Virus record (IMG/VR): IMGVR_UViG_3300042561_002062
Location: 1 to 64,000 of that record
Length of the DNA: 64,000 bases
Strand: one strand, 5' to 3'
From: a virus
The notes beneath the pieces were generated by a model. It saw nothing but the letters and a program-made list of their open reading frames with translations. It was not told the DNA's origin and made no database searches. A program made the translations under genes and the position numbers. Below are positions 1 through 7,706 of the stretch, piece by piece. Position 1 is the stretch's first letter, and every line of letters begins with the position of its first letter.

Positions 1-350
1 TAGAAGATATACAAATATTACCACTTGGTAGATACCTAGCGCCTACCGGACTTAAACTAGGCATTCCAAAAGGTTACGAAGTTCAAGTTCGGACTAAAAG
101 TGGATTAGCACTAAAACAAGGTCTTGTTGTTCTTAATAGTCCAGGAACCATCGATCAGGGATATACTGGTGAGATAAAAGTTATACTTTATAACTCAAGT
201 CAAACAATTATAAGGGTAGAAAAAGGTCAAAAAATAGCTCAAGCTTGCCTATGTCCAGTTGTTAGTGGTGGTGGATTGACCTTAGAACAAGTTCAAGAAG
301 TTGAAGATAAGGAACGAGGTGACAATGGTTTCGGATCTACCGGAATCTAA
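1..350 (+). CDS. dut: dUTP diphosphatase, 5'-truncated by window edge
   Basis: Trimeric dUTPase, which hydrolyses dUTP to dUMP and pyrophosphate and keeps uracil out of replicating phage DNA. The gene enters the window from the left; the first complete codon is at position 3 and the stop is TAA at 348-350. Visible family motifs are RTKSGLA (motif 2), GTIDQGYTGEI (motif 3, with the catalytic Asp and Tyr), GQKIAQ (motif 4) and the C-terminal DNGFGSTG arm (motif 5, usually RGxGGFGSTG) that closes over the substrate. About 115 codons are present, so only the N-terminal part with motif 1 is missing. It is followed immediately by a sugar aminotransferase gene on the same strand. Confidence 0.95.
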   Translation, partial: EDIQILPLGRYLAPTGLKLGIPKGYEVQVRTKSGLALKQGLVVLNSPGTIDQGYTGEIKVILYNSSQTIIRVEKGQKIAQACLCPVVSGGGLTLEQVQEVEDKERGDNGFGSTGI

Positions 351-363
351 AAAAAATGAATAT

Positions 364-1494
364 ATGATCAATGTCTTTGGATCAAAAGTAGATGAACAAG
401 AGATTTCAAGTGTTATTCAAGTTATGAAATCTCAATGGATGGGGTATGGAAAAAAAGTAGAAGAATTTGAAGAACTCTTTAAGAAGTCCAGAGGTGTAGA
501 TAATTTTATTTTAGTAGATAGTGGATCTAACGCCTTGTTTATGGCTCTTCACCTACTAGATCTACCAAAAGGATCTGAAGTAATACTACCCTCTTTCACT
601 TGGGTATCTTGTGCACAAGCAGTTCTTATGGCTGGATGTCGGCCTGTATTTTGCGATGTAGATCTATTTTCTCATAATGTTACAGTAGATACTATTAGTG
701 AAAAAATTACAGAAAATACATCAGCTATCATGGTTGTCCATTACGCAGGAAAACCAGTAGATCTTGAACCGATAAAGACATTAGGTCTTCCTATTATTGA
801 GGATGCTGCTCATGCTGTAGATTCATACTACCGAGGAAAACTTTGTGGATCGCTAGCAGACGTCGGTATATTTAGTTTTGATGCGGTAAAAAACATAACT
901 ACTATAGAAGGTGGTGGAATTATCACTAAAAATGTAGAAATGCTCGAAAGAGCTAAAAGATTAAGGTATTGTGGTATCGGAAAATCAGGATTTGAGGCAG
1001 CTGCAAGTGGAGCATCTGAAAAAAGTAGATGGTGGGAGTATAACATTTCTGAACCTTTTATTAAAATGCTTCCAACAAATGTCGGAGCCGCTGTAGGTAT
1101 CGAACAATTGAAAAAAATAGATGAACTTCAATCTTCAAGGAAGTGGGTGTGGGATTATTATCAAGAAAATCTTCAAGAGGACTGGATTATAAATCCTGTG
1201 GAACCGTTACCTGATGAAAAACATTCCTATTTTACCTATGTAATATCTGTTAGTTGTGATAGAGATGGATTAGCTAAATATCTTCTTGATAATCAAATCT
1301 ATACTACTTTGAGATACCACCCACTTCATATGAACACTCTTTATCAAAGTGTAGATAAGCTACCGAATACGGAAAAGTTGAATCAACAAGCACTCAGTAT
1401 TCCAATACATCCGAATTTGACTAGAGAACAAGTTGTATATATTGTTGAAAAAATAAAAGAATATGGAAACAAAGATAAAAACACACGAACATAA
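364..1494 (+). CDS. DegT/DnrJ/EryC1-family sugar aminotransferase
   Basis: PLP-dependent aminotransferase of the type that aminates NDP-keto-deoxysugars. The internal-aldimine lysine is present (about K176, motif FSFDAVKNITTIEGG), as are the PLP-site motifs DSGSNAL, LPSFTWVS and IIEDAAHA, so this is a true aminotransferase, unlike the two His-type dehydrases further on. The start at ATG 364 gives the usual short N-terminus of the family (MINVFGSK). An alternative ATG at 325 is preceded by a GAGGT, but it overlaps the conserved C-terminus of dUTPase. It overlaps the next gene, an RmlC-like cupin, by 32 bp, which suggests translational coupling in a three-gene sugar cassette. Confidence 0.9.
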   Translation: MINVFGSKVDEQEISSVIQVMKSQWMGYGKKVEEFEELFKKSRGVDNFILVDSGSNALFMALHLLDLPKGSEVILPSFTWVSCAQAVLMAGCRPVFCDVDLFSHNVTVDTISEKITENTSAIMVVHYAGKPVDLEPIKTLGLPIIEDAAHAVDSYYRGKLCGSLADVGIFSFDAVKNITTIEGGGIITKNVEMLERAKRLRYCGIGKSGFEAAASGASEKSRWWEYNISEPFIKMLPTNVGAAVGIEQLKKIDELQSSRKWVWDYYQENLQEDWIINPVEPLPDEKHSYFTYVISVSCDRDGLAKYLLDNQIYTTLRYHPLHMNTLYQSVDKLPNTEKLNQQALSIPIHPNLTREQVVYIVEKIKEYGNKDKNTRT

Positions 1495-1906
1495 AAAATT
1501 CATAACAAAAGATTATTCAGGTAATGAGAATGGATTTTTAGTTCCAATTTTGAATATACATGATAATATTTTAGAAGGTGACCAGTTCCCTCAACAAGTT
1601 TATCTCTCGACTGTCCTTCCAAAACACATGAAAGGACCACATCTTCATAATATTCGTAGCGGTTATTTTACCTGTATTCGTGGTAATGTTAAAATCGTCT
1701 TAAAGGTAGATGGTAAGTATCTTGAATATTTTAGTGGTGAAGACTATAATTATCTTTCTGTTCAAGTTCCAAAAGGTGTCCCTGCGCTTGTTGTGTGTCT
1801 AGGTGATATAGAAGCTTATCTGTTGAATATGCCAAGTCCAGCTTGGACACCAGATATGAACGATGAACACACCAGTGATTTTAGTGATTATTTTTCTAAA
1901 CTATGA
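1463..1906 (+). CDS. RmlC/WxcM-like cupin, probable NDP-sugar isomerase or epimerase
   Basis: A 147-residue single-domain cupin related to dTDP-4-dehydrorhamnose 3,5-epimerases and sugar 3,4-ketoisomerases. Supporting motifs are GPHLHNIRSGYFTCI (the His-rich metal or base motif of the first cupin strand), a second cupin motif around VQVPKGVPALV, and a C-terminal NMPSPAWTPDMNDEH that I associate with RmlC-like proteins in O-antigen loci. The gene starts inside the end of the aminotransferase and overlaps the next gene by ATGA. Pairing of a ketoisomerase/epimerase with a DegT aminotransferase is typical of amino-deoxysugar synthesis. The exact substrate cannot be read from sequence. Confidence 0.8.
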   Translation: METKIKTHEHKKFITKDYSGNENGFLVPILNIHDNILEGDQFPQQVYLSTVLPKHMKGPHLHNIRSGYFTCIRGNVKIVLKVDGKYLEYFSGEDYNYLSVQVPKGVPALVVCLGDIEAYLLNMPSPAWTPDMNDEHTSDFSDYFSKL

Positions 1907-2982
1907 GCCCATATTTCTGTATTTTAGTTACTTCGCATGCAAATACTGAAGAAAAAGTTGAACTGTTGAAAAGGTGTCTAGTATCACTTCAGCCTCTCGA
2001 AACACCAATCATTCTTTCAAGTCATATACCGGTATCTGAAGAAATACAAGAACTCACATACCTAACGATTAAAGACTCATCTAATTTGATTTTAGATGAA
2101 GCTCAGATGATGTCACAACCTGTAACTCTTGAAGAACCACTCTATTATATACACGACAGTTTTGCTAATATTTTGTTTTCTTGTGGAATTTTCAAGAAAA
2201 CTTATATACCAGGTATGATGAATCATTATATCAATAGCATTCGTATTATTAAAGCTCTTGGTTTTGAGAATATACTTTATTGGGAATATGATTCTATTCT
2301 AGGACCAGATTCTTTGGTCAGACTTAAAGAATTTCAATATAGATATATTATGGAAAGGTTAGATTTTTTTGGTTTTGTATCCTATATTCAAGATATCAAA
2401 TGTCTAAATGCTATACCATCTTTATTCAATGTTGATAAAGTTCTAGAATTCCTACCACAGAAACCAATTGAATCTGCTAAAGAATACAATGAATTAGTCC
2501 ATAATAAGATAATCGAGCAATGGATGCTTGAAAATCTATCATCTAGATCACAAGGTGAACTGATTGATTTGGGTGAATGGAATCAATATTTTAGTGACAC
2601 CCAAAGGGGATTAGTTGGTTCTCAAAACGGTAACTATTTAACTCTCAATTTGAGATCAGGTATATTTTTCAACCATCTCGATAGAAGATCAATCTTTTAT
2701 GCCTTGAACACTTGGGAAGAACCTCTGACCACACAAATGGTAATAAAAAATCCACAAGATCACTCTGTTGTATATACAAGAACTGTAGAGTTAGAACCAG
2801 GTGTGTGGTTTTTTGATTATTTAGGCACTCAAATAGATATTGATTTCACTACATCAACTGGTCTTGATATAGAAGAAACTGTTATCCAACAATCTACCGG
2901 TGAAGTAAATAGTTTCAAATATAATATTTCCCAAAAGAATTTAGAGTTTGTTTCAACACTTAAGAAGTGGAAAGAACTTTAA
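1903..2982 (+). CDS. Glycosyltransferase-like protein (family shared with 27760-28842)
   Basis: Unassigned 359-residue protein with a GT-A-like feel: an N-terminal alternating strand/helix region (FCILVTSHAN), an acidic WEYDSIL motif near residue 128 that could be the metal-binding DxD equivalent, and a C-terminal beta-rich domain containing GVWFFDYLG. The protein at 27760-28842 has the same architecture: a similar N-terminal strand, a YYxHDS motif, an acidic motif before LIPENF, and GVWYMENL near the end. The protein at 31153-31824 shares the acidic CECDCIL motif. ATGA overlap with the cupin gene places it in the sugar cassette. Glycosyltransferase function is inferred from pattern and context only. 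Confidence 0.55.
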   Translation: MSPYFCILVTSHANTEEKVELLKRCLVSLQPLETPIILSSHIPVSEEIQELTYLTIKDSSNLILDEAQMMSQPVTLEEPLYYIHDSFANILFSCGIFKKTYIPGMMNHYINSIRIIKALGFENILYWEYDSILGPDSLVRLKEFQYRYIMERLDFFGFVSYIQDIKCLNAIPSLFNVDKVLEFLPQKPIESAKEYNELVHNKIIEQWMLENLSSRSQGELIDLGEWNQYFSDTQRGLVGSQNGNYLTLNLRSGIFFNHLDRRSIFYALNTWEEPLTTQMVIKNPQDHSVVYTRTVELEPGVWFFDYLGTQIDIDFTTSTGLDIEETVIQQSTGEVNSFKYNISQKNLEFVSTLKKWKEL

Positions 2983-3512
2983 CCCTCTTTTATAGTAAAA
3001 AATACCTCACCTACGGTTTTTCCTAGATCCGAAAAATCTTGATTATAATCATTTAGATCTATAAATCCATAACCCCTATCGGTATATCTACATATTTTTT
3101 TCATACCCGTTGAACGTATAAATCTATCATATTTTATCGAGGAGTGCATCTCTATAGTCTTTGTGACTCCCATAACAGAATGTGCTAGACGAGTTATAAG
3201 ATTTCCACAAAAATTTTTGAAAGGTGCGAAATCTCTAACTAACTCTTGTTTATCTACTTTTAAATGTTCAATTATTTGCATTTCAGATAAGATTTGAAAA
3301 AGATAAGGATTGGATGGTTTAAATACTCTTCTGATCATTATACCTCTTCTAAAATCATCCGGTTTAGAAAATCTATCTGTTTGGATAATTTGAGAAGTTG
3401 TTTCGGGAACTTGAGATTTTTCTAAATATTTCTCTATAGAAAGGTGTAGATCTTCCAGCCTACAAGAGAAAACTCTTTCGGTAGTAAGTTTTGTGAATCC
3501 ATCGAAGTCCAT
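2979..3512 (-). CDS. Hypothetical protein with a canonical Shine-Dalgarno start
   Basis: A 177-residue protein of unknown function, without signal peptide or membrane segment. The start is set by a textbook ribosome-binding site: AAAGGAGGT at 3522-3530, nine bases before ATG at 3512; the longer open frame starting upstream would place this site inside the coding region. The sequence is mixed alpha/beta with many basic and aromatic residues. It converges on the glycosyltransferase-like gene with a 4-bp overlap of stop regions. No family recognised. Confidence 0.75.
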   Translation of the reverse strand: MDFDGFTKLTTERVFSCRLEDLHLSIEKYLEKSQVPETTSQIIQTDRFSKPDDFRRGIMIRRVFKPSNPYLFQILSEMQIIEHLKVDKQELVRDFAPFKNFCGNLITRLAHSVMGVTKTIEMHSSIKYDRFIRSTGMKKICRYTDRGYGFIDLNDYNQDFSDLGKTVGEVFFTIKEG

Positions 3513-3521
3513 GATTAATTT

Positions 3522-3530
3522 ACCTCCTTT
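3522..3530 (-). promoter_or_regulatory. Strong Shine-Dalgarno sequence AAAGGAGGT
   Basis: Reads AAAGGAGGT on the minus strand, nine bases upstream of the ATG at 3512. It is notable because nearly every other gene in the window lacks a recognisable Shine-Dalgarno and instead has an A/T-rich leader, as is usual for Bacteroidota. Confidence 0.8.
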
Positions 3531-3587
3531 CATATTTAAGGTATATATATTAAAAAAACTTGAAAAGCTTTGAATAGTATAATAATT

Positions 3588-3980
3588 ATGAAAAAAATAA
3601 AAACAACACCATTTTCTATAGAAGATAGACCAGATCTAGTTGAACCAAAAGCTTGGGGAAAGGAGATTATCTTTGCGAATAATCCACTTTATTGTGGAAA
3701 ACTTCTATGCTTTAACGCGGGATCTAAGTTCTCAATGCACTTCCACCTAATAAAAGACGAAACTTGGTGGGTTCAATCCGGAGAGTTTATCTATAGATGG
3801 ATTGATACAGATACTGCTCAAATTTTAGAACAAAAGTTATTACCAGGTCATATTGTTCGTCAGCATCCAGGTCAGCCACATCAACTTGAAGCTATTACTG
3901 AAGGAGTTATATTTGAAGTTTCTACTGAGCATTTCGATTTTGATAGTTATCGGGTATTACCTGGTGATTCTCAAAAGTAG
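3588..3980 (+). CDS. Cupin-domain protein, mannose-6-phosphate isomerase C-terminal-like
   Basis: A 130-residue single cupin. The sequence has the PWG-like opening seen in mannose-6-phosphate isomerase/guanylyltransferase cupins (EPKAWGKEIIFANN), the first cupin motif with metal-ligand histidines (GSKFSMHFHLIKDETWWV), and a second motif around PGHIVRQHPGQPHQLEA. The ATG at 3588 is preferred over a TTG at 3570, which would add six residues to the A/T-rich leader. A TATATATA box lies in the divergent promoter region at about 3542. A role in sugar-phosphate or nucleotide-sugar supply is plausible but not shown. Confidence 0.8.
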   Translation: MKKIKTTPFSIEDRPDLVEPKAWGKEIIFANNPLYCGKLLCFNAGSKFSMHFHLIKDETWWVQSGEFIYRWIDTDTAQILEQKLLPGHIVRQHPGQPHQLEAITEGVIFEVSTEHFDFDSYRVLPGDSQK

Positions 3981-4226
3981 TTATCCTTTGTATCTATGTC
4001 TATAGAGTTTGAGTAGATAAAATTTAGCTTTTCTCATGGTATCAAAAGAAGTTAAGTAATGATTTACTGAACTTGAACATACATAGCATCTAAATTCTCT
4101 TTCGAGGTAGGTATGTGTTGAACGGCTGGTTATATCATATCGTAGATAAATCCTACCGAAGATACCACTACCAAAATCAATTAACTTTACTAGTCTTTTT
4201 GGTTTTTTACGAGACTCTTCCATCAT
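3981..4226 (-). CDS. Small basic hypothetical protein
   Basis: An 81-residue, Lys/Arg-rich protein with two cysteines in an RCYVCSSS stretch, no membrane segment and no recognised family. It is last in a minus-strand run rpiB, 4207-4464, this gene, and its start overlaps the previous gene by 20 bp. Its stop abuts the stop of the convergent cupin gene. The start may be the first or second of two adjacent ATGs (4226 or 4223). Confidence 0.6.
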   Translation of the reverse strand: MMEESRKKPKRLVKLIDFGSGIFGRIYLRYDITSRSTHTYLEREFRCYVCSSSVNHYLTSFDTMRKAKFYLLKLYRHRYKG

Positions 4227-4464
4227 TTATAAAATTTTGTAGAGGATCTTCAATTATTTCAACAATCTTATAAATATCATTGAAATCTTTTATGAGCATG
4301 CGAGTGCCTGGATCTCCAGGACTATCTAAATTTTTATACTGTATTGTAAGCCTTGAAATTTCTAAAATTTCTATCTTTTTAAGATCACTTGAGCTCTCCC
4401 ATGTGTCTTTGAGATTTTTGATTCTAGAAACAATATAAATCTGACCTTCTCTAAAATTATTCAT
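4207..4464 (-). CDS. Small hypothetical protein in the rpiB operon
   Basis: An 85-residue acidic protein of unknown function. It contains no membrane segment; the visible pattern is an alternating beta/alpha stretch (GQIYIVSRIKN, ISRLTIQYKN). Its ATG overlaps the rpiB stop codon by 4 bp, so it is probably translated by coupling to rpiB. Not recognised. Confidence 0.65.
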   Translation of the reverse strand: MNNFREGQIYIVSRIKNLKDTWESSSDLKKIEILEISRLTIQYKNLDSPGDPGTRMLIKDFNDIYKIVEIIEDPLQNFINDGRVS

Positions 4465-4889
4465 ACTTTATCTATTTTTTTAACTCTTTTTTCGTGCCTA
4501 CCACCTTCAAATTCTTGAGATAAAAACACATCTACTATTTTTTTAGCTTCGAAAGTAGATACAAATCTTGAAGGAATACAAACAATGTTTGCGTTGTTAT
4601 GTTGGCGAGCTAGTTTTGATAGGTCATCGTTCCAGCAAAGAGCAGCTCTTACACCTGGCCATTTATTGGCGGTCATAGAGACACCGTTACCACTACCACA
4701 TATTAAAATACCTATGCCCTGTTCAGATACCATACCAGACACAAGATGAGCAAAATCAGGATAATCACAAGATTCACTTGACTCGGGTCCTAGATCGAAA
4801 AGTTCATACTCGTCTTTTGAAAGATATTCAACGAGAACTTCTTTCAGATCAAACCCAGCATGATCGCTGGCTATATAAATTTTTTTCAT
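4461..4889 (-). CDS. rpiB: Ribose-5-phosphate isomerase B
   Basis: Interconverts ribose 5-phosphate and ribulose 5-phosphate. The 142-residue length is normal for RpiB/LacAB enzymes. Visible family motifs are ASDHAGFDLKE at the N-terminus (substrate binding), CDYPDFAHLV, GILICGSGNGVSMTANK with the catalytic Cys and the anion hole, and VRAALCW. It is first in a three-gene minus-strand operon. In a phage it could shift pentose phosphates toward ribose 5-phosphate and hence PRPP, which fits the phosphoribosyltransferase (40652) and PurM (60559) in the same window. The metabolic role is inference; the family assignment is firm. Confidence 0.95.
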   Translation of the reverse strand: MKKIYIASDHAGFDLKEVLVEYLSKDEYELFDLGPESSESCDYPDFAHLVSGMVSEQGIGILICGSGNGVSMTANKWPGVRAALCWNDDLSKLARQHNNANIVCIPSRFVSTFEAKKIVDVFLSQEFEGGRHEKRVKKIDKV

Positions 4890-4938
4890 AATTTTTTCAG
4901 TTCATTCTTATATATTTAGAAGAATGTTAGGTTTGAAA

Positions 4939-5352
4939 TTATTTTGAAAGAGATTTCAAGTTACCAAGATGAGTTAGAAAGCCTTCTGGTTTCACTAGTG
5001 TCATAAAGTGCATTCTTTCAATTGTCCCACTCTTTTTCATATCCTCAAGTTTAGATTCAAGTTCAGTGTCGGTCTGTTCGGTTTTAGTGTATCTTATCAT
5101 CAGACCATCTTGACCACTCAATGAAATAGACGGTTTAATGATAGTAAGTGTTGTGTCGTTTTCATCAACGTAGACCTCACATGTATCGTATTCTGTAGAG
5201 GGGTCTATTTTAGTTCGCCACTCTTGCCAGTTATCTTGAGAAACTTCCATTTTATTGTTTGTTGATACTTGAGTCTCTGGTTTTTGCTCGATCATTTCAG
5301 GTGTTTCTACGTCTTCTTTAAGAAACTGATTCCACATTTTAATATTTTTCAT
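4939..5352 (-). CDS. Putative packaged protein with capsid-targeting-like N-terminus
   Basis: A 137-residue protein whose N-terminus MKNIKMWNQFLKED matches the peptide shared by the 31.8-40.6 kb block and ends in an L-x-E site. A T/Q/E-rich linker follows (residues 18-45), then a compact domain of unknown type. A TATATATA late-type box lies at 5369-5376, about 17-24 bases before the ATG. The proposal that it is packaged with the capsid rests on analogy with T4 internal proteins, which carry a similar peptide removed by the gp21 protease. No family recognised for the body. Confidence 0.6.
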   Translation of the reverse strand: MKNIKMWNQFLKEDVETPEMIEQKPETQVSTNNKMEVSQDNWQEWRTKIDPSTEYDTCEVYVDENDTTLTIIKPSISLSGQDGLMIRYTKTEQTDTELESKLEDMKKSGTIERMHFMTLVKPEGFLTHLGNLKSLSK

Positions 5353-5368
5353 GTAATTTTTTTGTTTG

Positions 5369-5376
5369 TATATATA
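5369..5376 (-). promoter_or_regulatory. Late-type promoter box TATATATA
   Basis: TATATATA upstream of the gene at 4939-5352; same position and context as boxes before other virion-type genes in this window. Resembles the T4 late box TATAAATA. Confidence 0.5.
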
Positions 5377-5394
5377 AAAAATTTAATTTTTTTG

Positions 5395-5402
5395 TATATT
5401 TG
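5395..5402 (+). promoter_or_regulatory. Bacteroidota-type promoter box TATATTTG
   Basis: TATATTTG matches the Bacteroidota -7 element TAnnTTTG. No clear -33 TTTG at the ideal spacing. It lies about 70 bases before the membrane protein gene at 5473. Confidence 0.5.
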
Positions 5403-5472
5403 TGGTGTATGTACAAAAATATTTTCGGGTATAAAAAAATAAACATTTCAATCATTTCAATCTAAAAAAAAT

Positions 5473-5772
5473 ATGACAGAGACCTATTTACTCGTCTTTC
5501 TTTCTCAAACACTCTTCAACATTTTCAAGGTTTTAGAGATTAAACTTACCTATGAGAATAAAACCAACGCCCTAATGGTGAACTCTATTTTTATAAACTT
5601 AGTAAGTCTTACTTCAACTTATTTTTCTATAGAAAATCTCCTATCGGGTGATTTTGTGGTTATTATTTTCTATGTGTCTGGTTCAGTTTTCGGAAAATGG
5701 TTTGCGATGACTCATTTTGAGAACTATCGATCTAAACTTTTCAAGGTGTTATTTCGTAAAGATCAAGTATAA
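5473..5772 (+). CDS. Small membrane protein, paralogue of 62127-62429
   Basis: A 99-residue protein with about three hydrophobic segments (near residues 5-20, 35-52 and 60-75) and a basic C-terminus. It is clearly related to the protein at 62127: shared stretches include KVLEIKLTYENKT, INLVSL, YxSIENLL and GKWFAMT. The pattern faintly resembles N-terminal domains of UPF0316/DUF5698 membrane proteins, but this is a weak impression. Its 3' end overlaps the convergent gene 5763-6506 by 10 bp. Confidence 0.75.
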   Translation: MTETYLLVFLSQTLFNIFKVLEIKLTYENKTNALMVNSIFINLVSLTSTYFSIENLLSGDFVVIIFYVSGSVFGKWFAMTHFENYRSKLFKVLFRKDQV

Positions 5773-6506
5773 AATCCAATAGAATTAAATAGAATCTCTA
5801 ACTGTATAAGTCCTCTACACTTGAAATGTCTTCTTTTTGTACCTTTGTCAAAGTTTTGAACTTCAGTTACAAGAAAAACTTCTCTTGAAAATTTACTAAT
5901 TGTTATCTTGATTGTGTTTGGATGTTTTGGTGGTTCACCTGGTTTTGGTATAATTCTAAGAGATTTTTCAATAGGCTCAATAATATTGAAATAAATACTA
6001 TCTTGAAGATCTGCAAACGTATAAAAAGGCCCCTCATAACCATAATACGACATTTGTATGTATTCTTCTATATCGGCAAGTTCGTCACCAGACATTACTG
6101 TTCTAGTAAGTTTTTGTAAAGATTGATTATATTCATAATCTGATATTAGGTAATCTTTAGAAGGATCTTTGGATAGTTCAACAGCTGCTGGTAATTGAGG
6201 CGTAGTCGGTGGTGTCACTCTAGCTGGAAGAAGTCCGTAAAAACTACTCTTTTTCTCTTGCACCGTAAGCTCAACAACATTAGCTCCTCTTTCTTGGTAA
6301 ACATCTACTTTGGTTGTACAACCGTTGAATGTTCTAAAGTCTAAATCATCTATCGTAGTCCAGAGATTGACGAGATTATCGATCGTTGAGTTTTTTGGTA
6401 GGAATAAAAAAAATACAACAGATGTGTCGTCTATTTTTTCGTGATCATAGTCTACTCGTTTTTGTTTGAGTAGATTTTCGGCAAGTATTATTTTAGAGTC
6501 TATCAT
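5763..6506 (-). CDS. Two-domain hypothetical protein, P/T-linker family
   Basis: A 247-residue protein of unknown function, one of three relatives in the window (with 6510-7238 and 35880-36692). An N-terminal domain (about 1-90) carries the pattern LWTTIDDLDFRTFNGC-x-KVDVY. A short Pro/Thr linker (VTPPTTPQLPAA) follows, then a C-terminal domain with KITISKF and a terminal RRHFKCRGLIQLEIL segment. It starts 3 bp after the stop of 6510-7238, so the two are probably co-transcribed. No known fold recognised. Confidence 0.7.
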   Translation of the reverse strand: MIDSKIILAENLLKQKRVDYDHEKIDDTSVVFFLFLPKNSTIDNLVNLWTTIDDLDFRTFNGCTTKVDVYQERGANVVELTVQEKKSSFYGLLPARVTPPTTPQLPAAVELSKDPSKDYLISDYEYNQSLQKLTRTVMSGDELADIEEYIQMSYYGYEGPFYTFADLQDSIYFNIIEPIEKSLRIIPKPGEPPKHPNTIKITISKFSREVFLVTEVQNFDKGTKRRHFKCRGLIQLEILFNSIGFYT

Positions 6507-6509
6507 AGG

Positions 6510-7238
6510 TTAAAAGGGCACCCAATCAAAGTATTCTTTTATGAGTAAATCTATCTCAGCTAAGTTCTCACATTTGAACACTCTGGAAGGTGAATATTTT
6601 GGATAAAGTGATATAGTTACAAGATAGAGAGGGCCTCTGAACTTTTCAACTTCTACATCACATTTTATAGCTCCTCTTTCTCTTATTCGCCAGTAATAAT
6701 AATCCCAGTGTTTGTAGTTTAGAGGGCCTTCTAGATCGTCAGAAAATATTCCTTCGAAAATTTTACTCAGAAGATCAATTTGACCATCTTGAAATTCTTC
6801 ACGTATAGAATCTAATTCTATTTTATTTTTTTCACCAGTGGTAATCTCAAAACGGTGTTTCGGAGTCAGTGAGTTGGGAAAGCTATATCTCTTATAGGTT
6901 TTAGGCTCCTTCGTAGTTGTTGGTGTTATAGGTGCTGCTGGTGGTGTATAGCTTGGATAATTATAAGTAGGTGCGGCATAAGTTTTTTTACCTACTACTG
7001 AAAATTCAATAACTTTTTCTGAGTGAAGCGTATAAATATCGACTTGGCAGCTCCAGCCTCTCCATATGTTGAAATCAAGAGTATCGAGAATGCCCCATAT
7101 CTCAATCAATTTTTCTATCTCAACTTCACCACGAAGATAGATATAAATATAGGTTTTCGAGCTTAATATCTCTGTGTCAAAATCAAGACCCTTTCTATTG
7201 AGAAGATCTATTGAATCCTGTAAAAATTTCTCATCCAT
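6510..7238 (-). CDS. Two-domain hypothetical protein, P/T-linker family
   Basis: A 242-residue paralogue of 5763-6506. The N-terminal domain contains IWGILDTLDFNIWRGWSCQVDIY; the central linker is rich in Pro, Thr and Tyr (about residues 88-118); the C-terminal domain ends SRVFKCENLAEIDLLIKEYF, equivalent to the end of its partner. The gene is divergent from the ferredoxin gene with only 18 bp between the start codons, an A/T-rich stretch containing TATATATA. Function unknown. Confidence 0.7.
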   Translation of the reverse strand: MDEKFLQDSIDLLNRKGLDFDTEILSSKTYIYIYLRGEVEIEKLIEIWGILDTLDFNIWRGWSCQVDIYTLHSEKVIEFSVVGKKTYAAPTYNYPSYTPPAAPITPTTTKEPKTYKRYSFPNSLTPKHRFEITTGEKNKIELDSIREEFQDGQIDLLSKIFEGIFSDDLEGPLNYKHWDYYYWRIRERGAIKCDVEVEKFRGPLYLVTISLYPKYSPSRVFKCENLAEIDLLIKEYFDWVPF

Positions 7239-7256
7239 TTATACTATATATAAAAA

Positions 7257-7511
7257 ATGTCTCATATAATTTCTTCTCTTTGTGTAGGTGAAAAAGACGG
7301 CTCTTGTATAGAGGTTTGTCCGGTATATTGTATAGAAGACGGAGGTGATCAAATGTATATCAACCCAGATGTTTGTATTGATTGTGGTCTATGTATAAGA
7401 GTTTGTCCAGTTGATGCAATATTTGATTCAGAAGAAGTAGCACTAAAGTTTGGTCAAAGAGAATCTGTAGAAAAAAATTACGAATTTTATGGTAAAAAGT
7501 TTGGTTTTTAA
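7257..7511 (+). CDS. Ferredoxin with two Fe-S cluster motifs
   Basis: An 84-residue soluble electron carrier of the 7Fe/8Fe type, close in pattern to Azotobacter FdI N-terminal halves. Cysteines at 9, 17, 21 and 25 (SCIEVCPVYC) and the classical CIDCGLCIRVCP motif (C40, C43, C46, C50) are visible. The second Cys of the first motif seems absent (C9 then no CxxC), so one cluster may be [3Fe-4S] or have an altered ligand. A phage ferredoxin could feed a host or phage redox enzyme; no partner gene is adjacent. The ATG lies directly behind a TATATATA stretch. Confidence 0.9.
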   Translation: MSHIISSLCVGEKDGSCIEVCPVYCIEDGGDQMYINPDVCIDCGLCIRVCPVDAIFDSEEVALKFGQRESVEKNYEFYGKKFGF

Positions 7512-7531
7512 CGAAAACTTACCTATATTTG
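7500..7531 (+). promoter_or_regulatory. Bacteroidota promoter TTTG-N20-TATATTTG
   Basis: TTTG at 7500-7503 and TATATTTG at 7524-7531, separated by 20 bases, match the Bacteroidota sigma-factor consensus (-33 TTTG, -7 TAnnTTTG). It overlaps the ferredoxin 3' end and drives the 35-codon membrane peptide gene at 7550. Confidence 0.8.
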
Positions 7532-7549
7532 CACACTAAAATATTTAAT

Positions 7550-7657
7550 ATGAAAACAAGATTTTTGATTGAGTTAGTGAGTAGAATCATACTTTTTGGG
7601 CTTGGTGCCACTTTTTTGGGCGCTCTTGCCTACATTTTTTGGCTTACGATCCAATAA
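7550..7657 (+). CDS. 35-residue single-pass membrane peptide
   Basis: A very short open frame, ATG at 7550 to TAA at 7655-7657, encoding a basic N-terminus (MKTRFLIELVSR) followed by one hydrophobic helix of about 20 residues (IILFGLGATFLGALAYIFWL). It sits directly downstream of an excellent Bacteroidota promoter and upstream of another, so it has its own transcription signal. Function unknown; size and topology fit small phage membrane effectors, but that is only a resemblance. Confidence 0.6.
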   Translation: MKTRFLIELVSRIILFGLGATFLGALAYIFWLTIQ

Positions 7658-7689
7658 TTTGGATCCTATCACCTTTTCTATTATATTTG
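7658..7689 (+). promoter_or_regulatory. Bacteroidota promoter TTTG-N20-TATATTTG
   Basis: TTTG at 7658-7661 and TATATTTG at 7682-7689 with a 20-base spacer. The second perfect copy within 190 bp; it precedes the zincin-like gene at 7707. Confidence 0.8.
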
Positions 7690-7706
7690 TAGAAAAATAG
7701 GTGATT

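Noticed and set aside
5922-6119. Short plus-strand frame inside the P/T-linker gene
   Set aside because: Aromatic, low-complexity product antisense to a family-supported gene.
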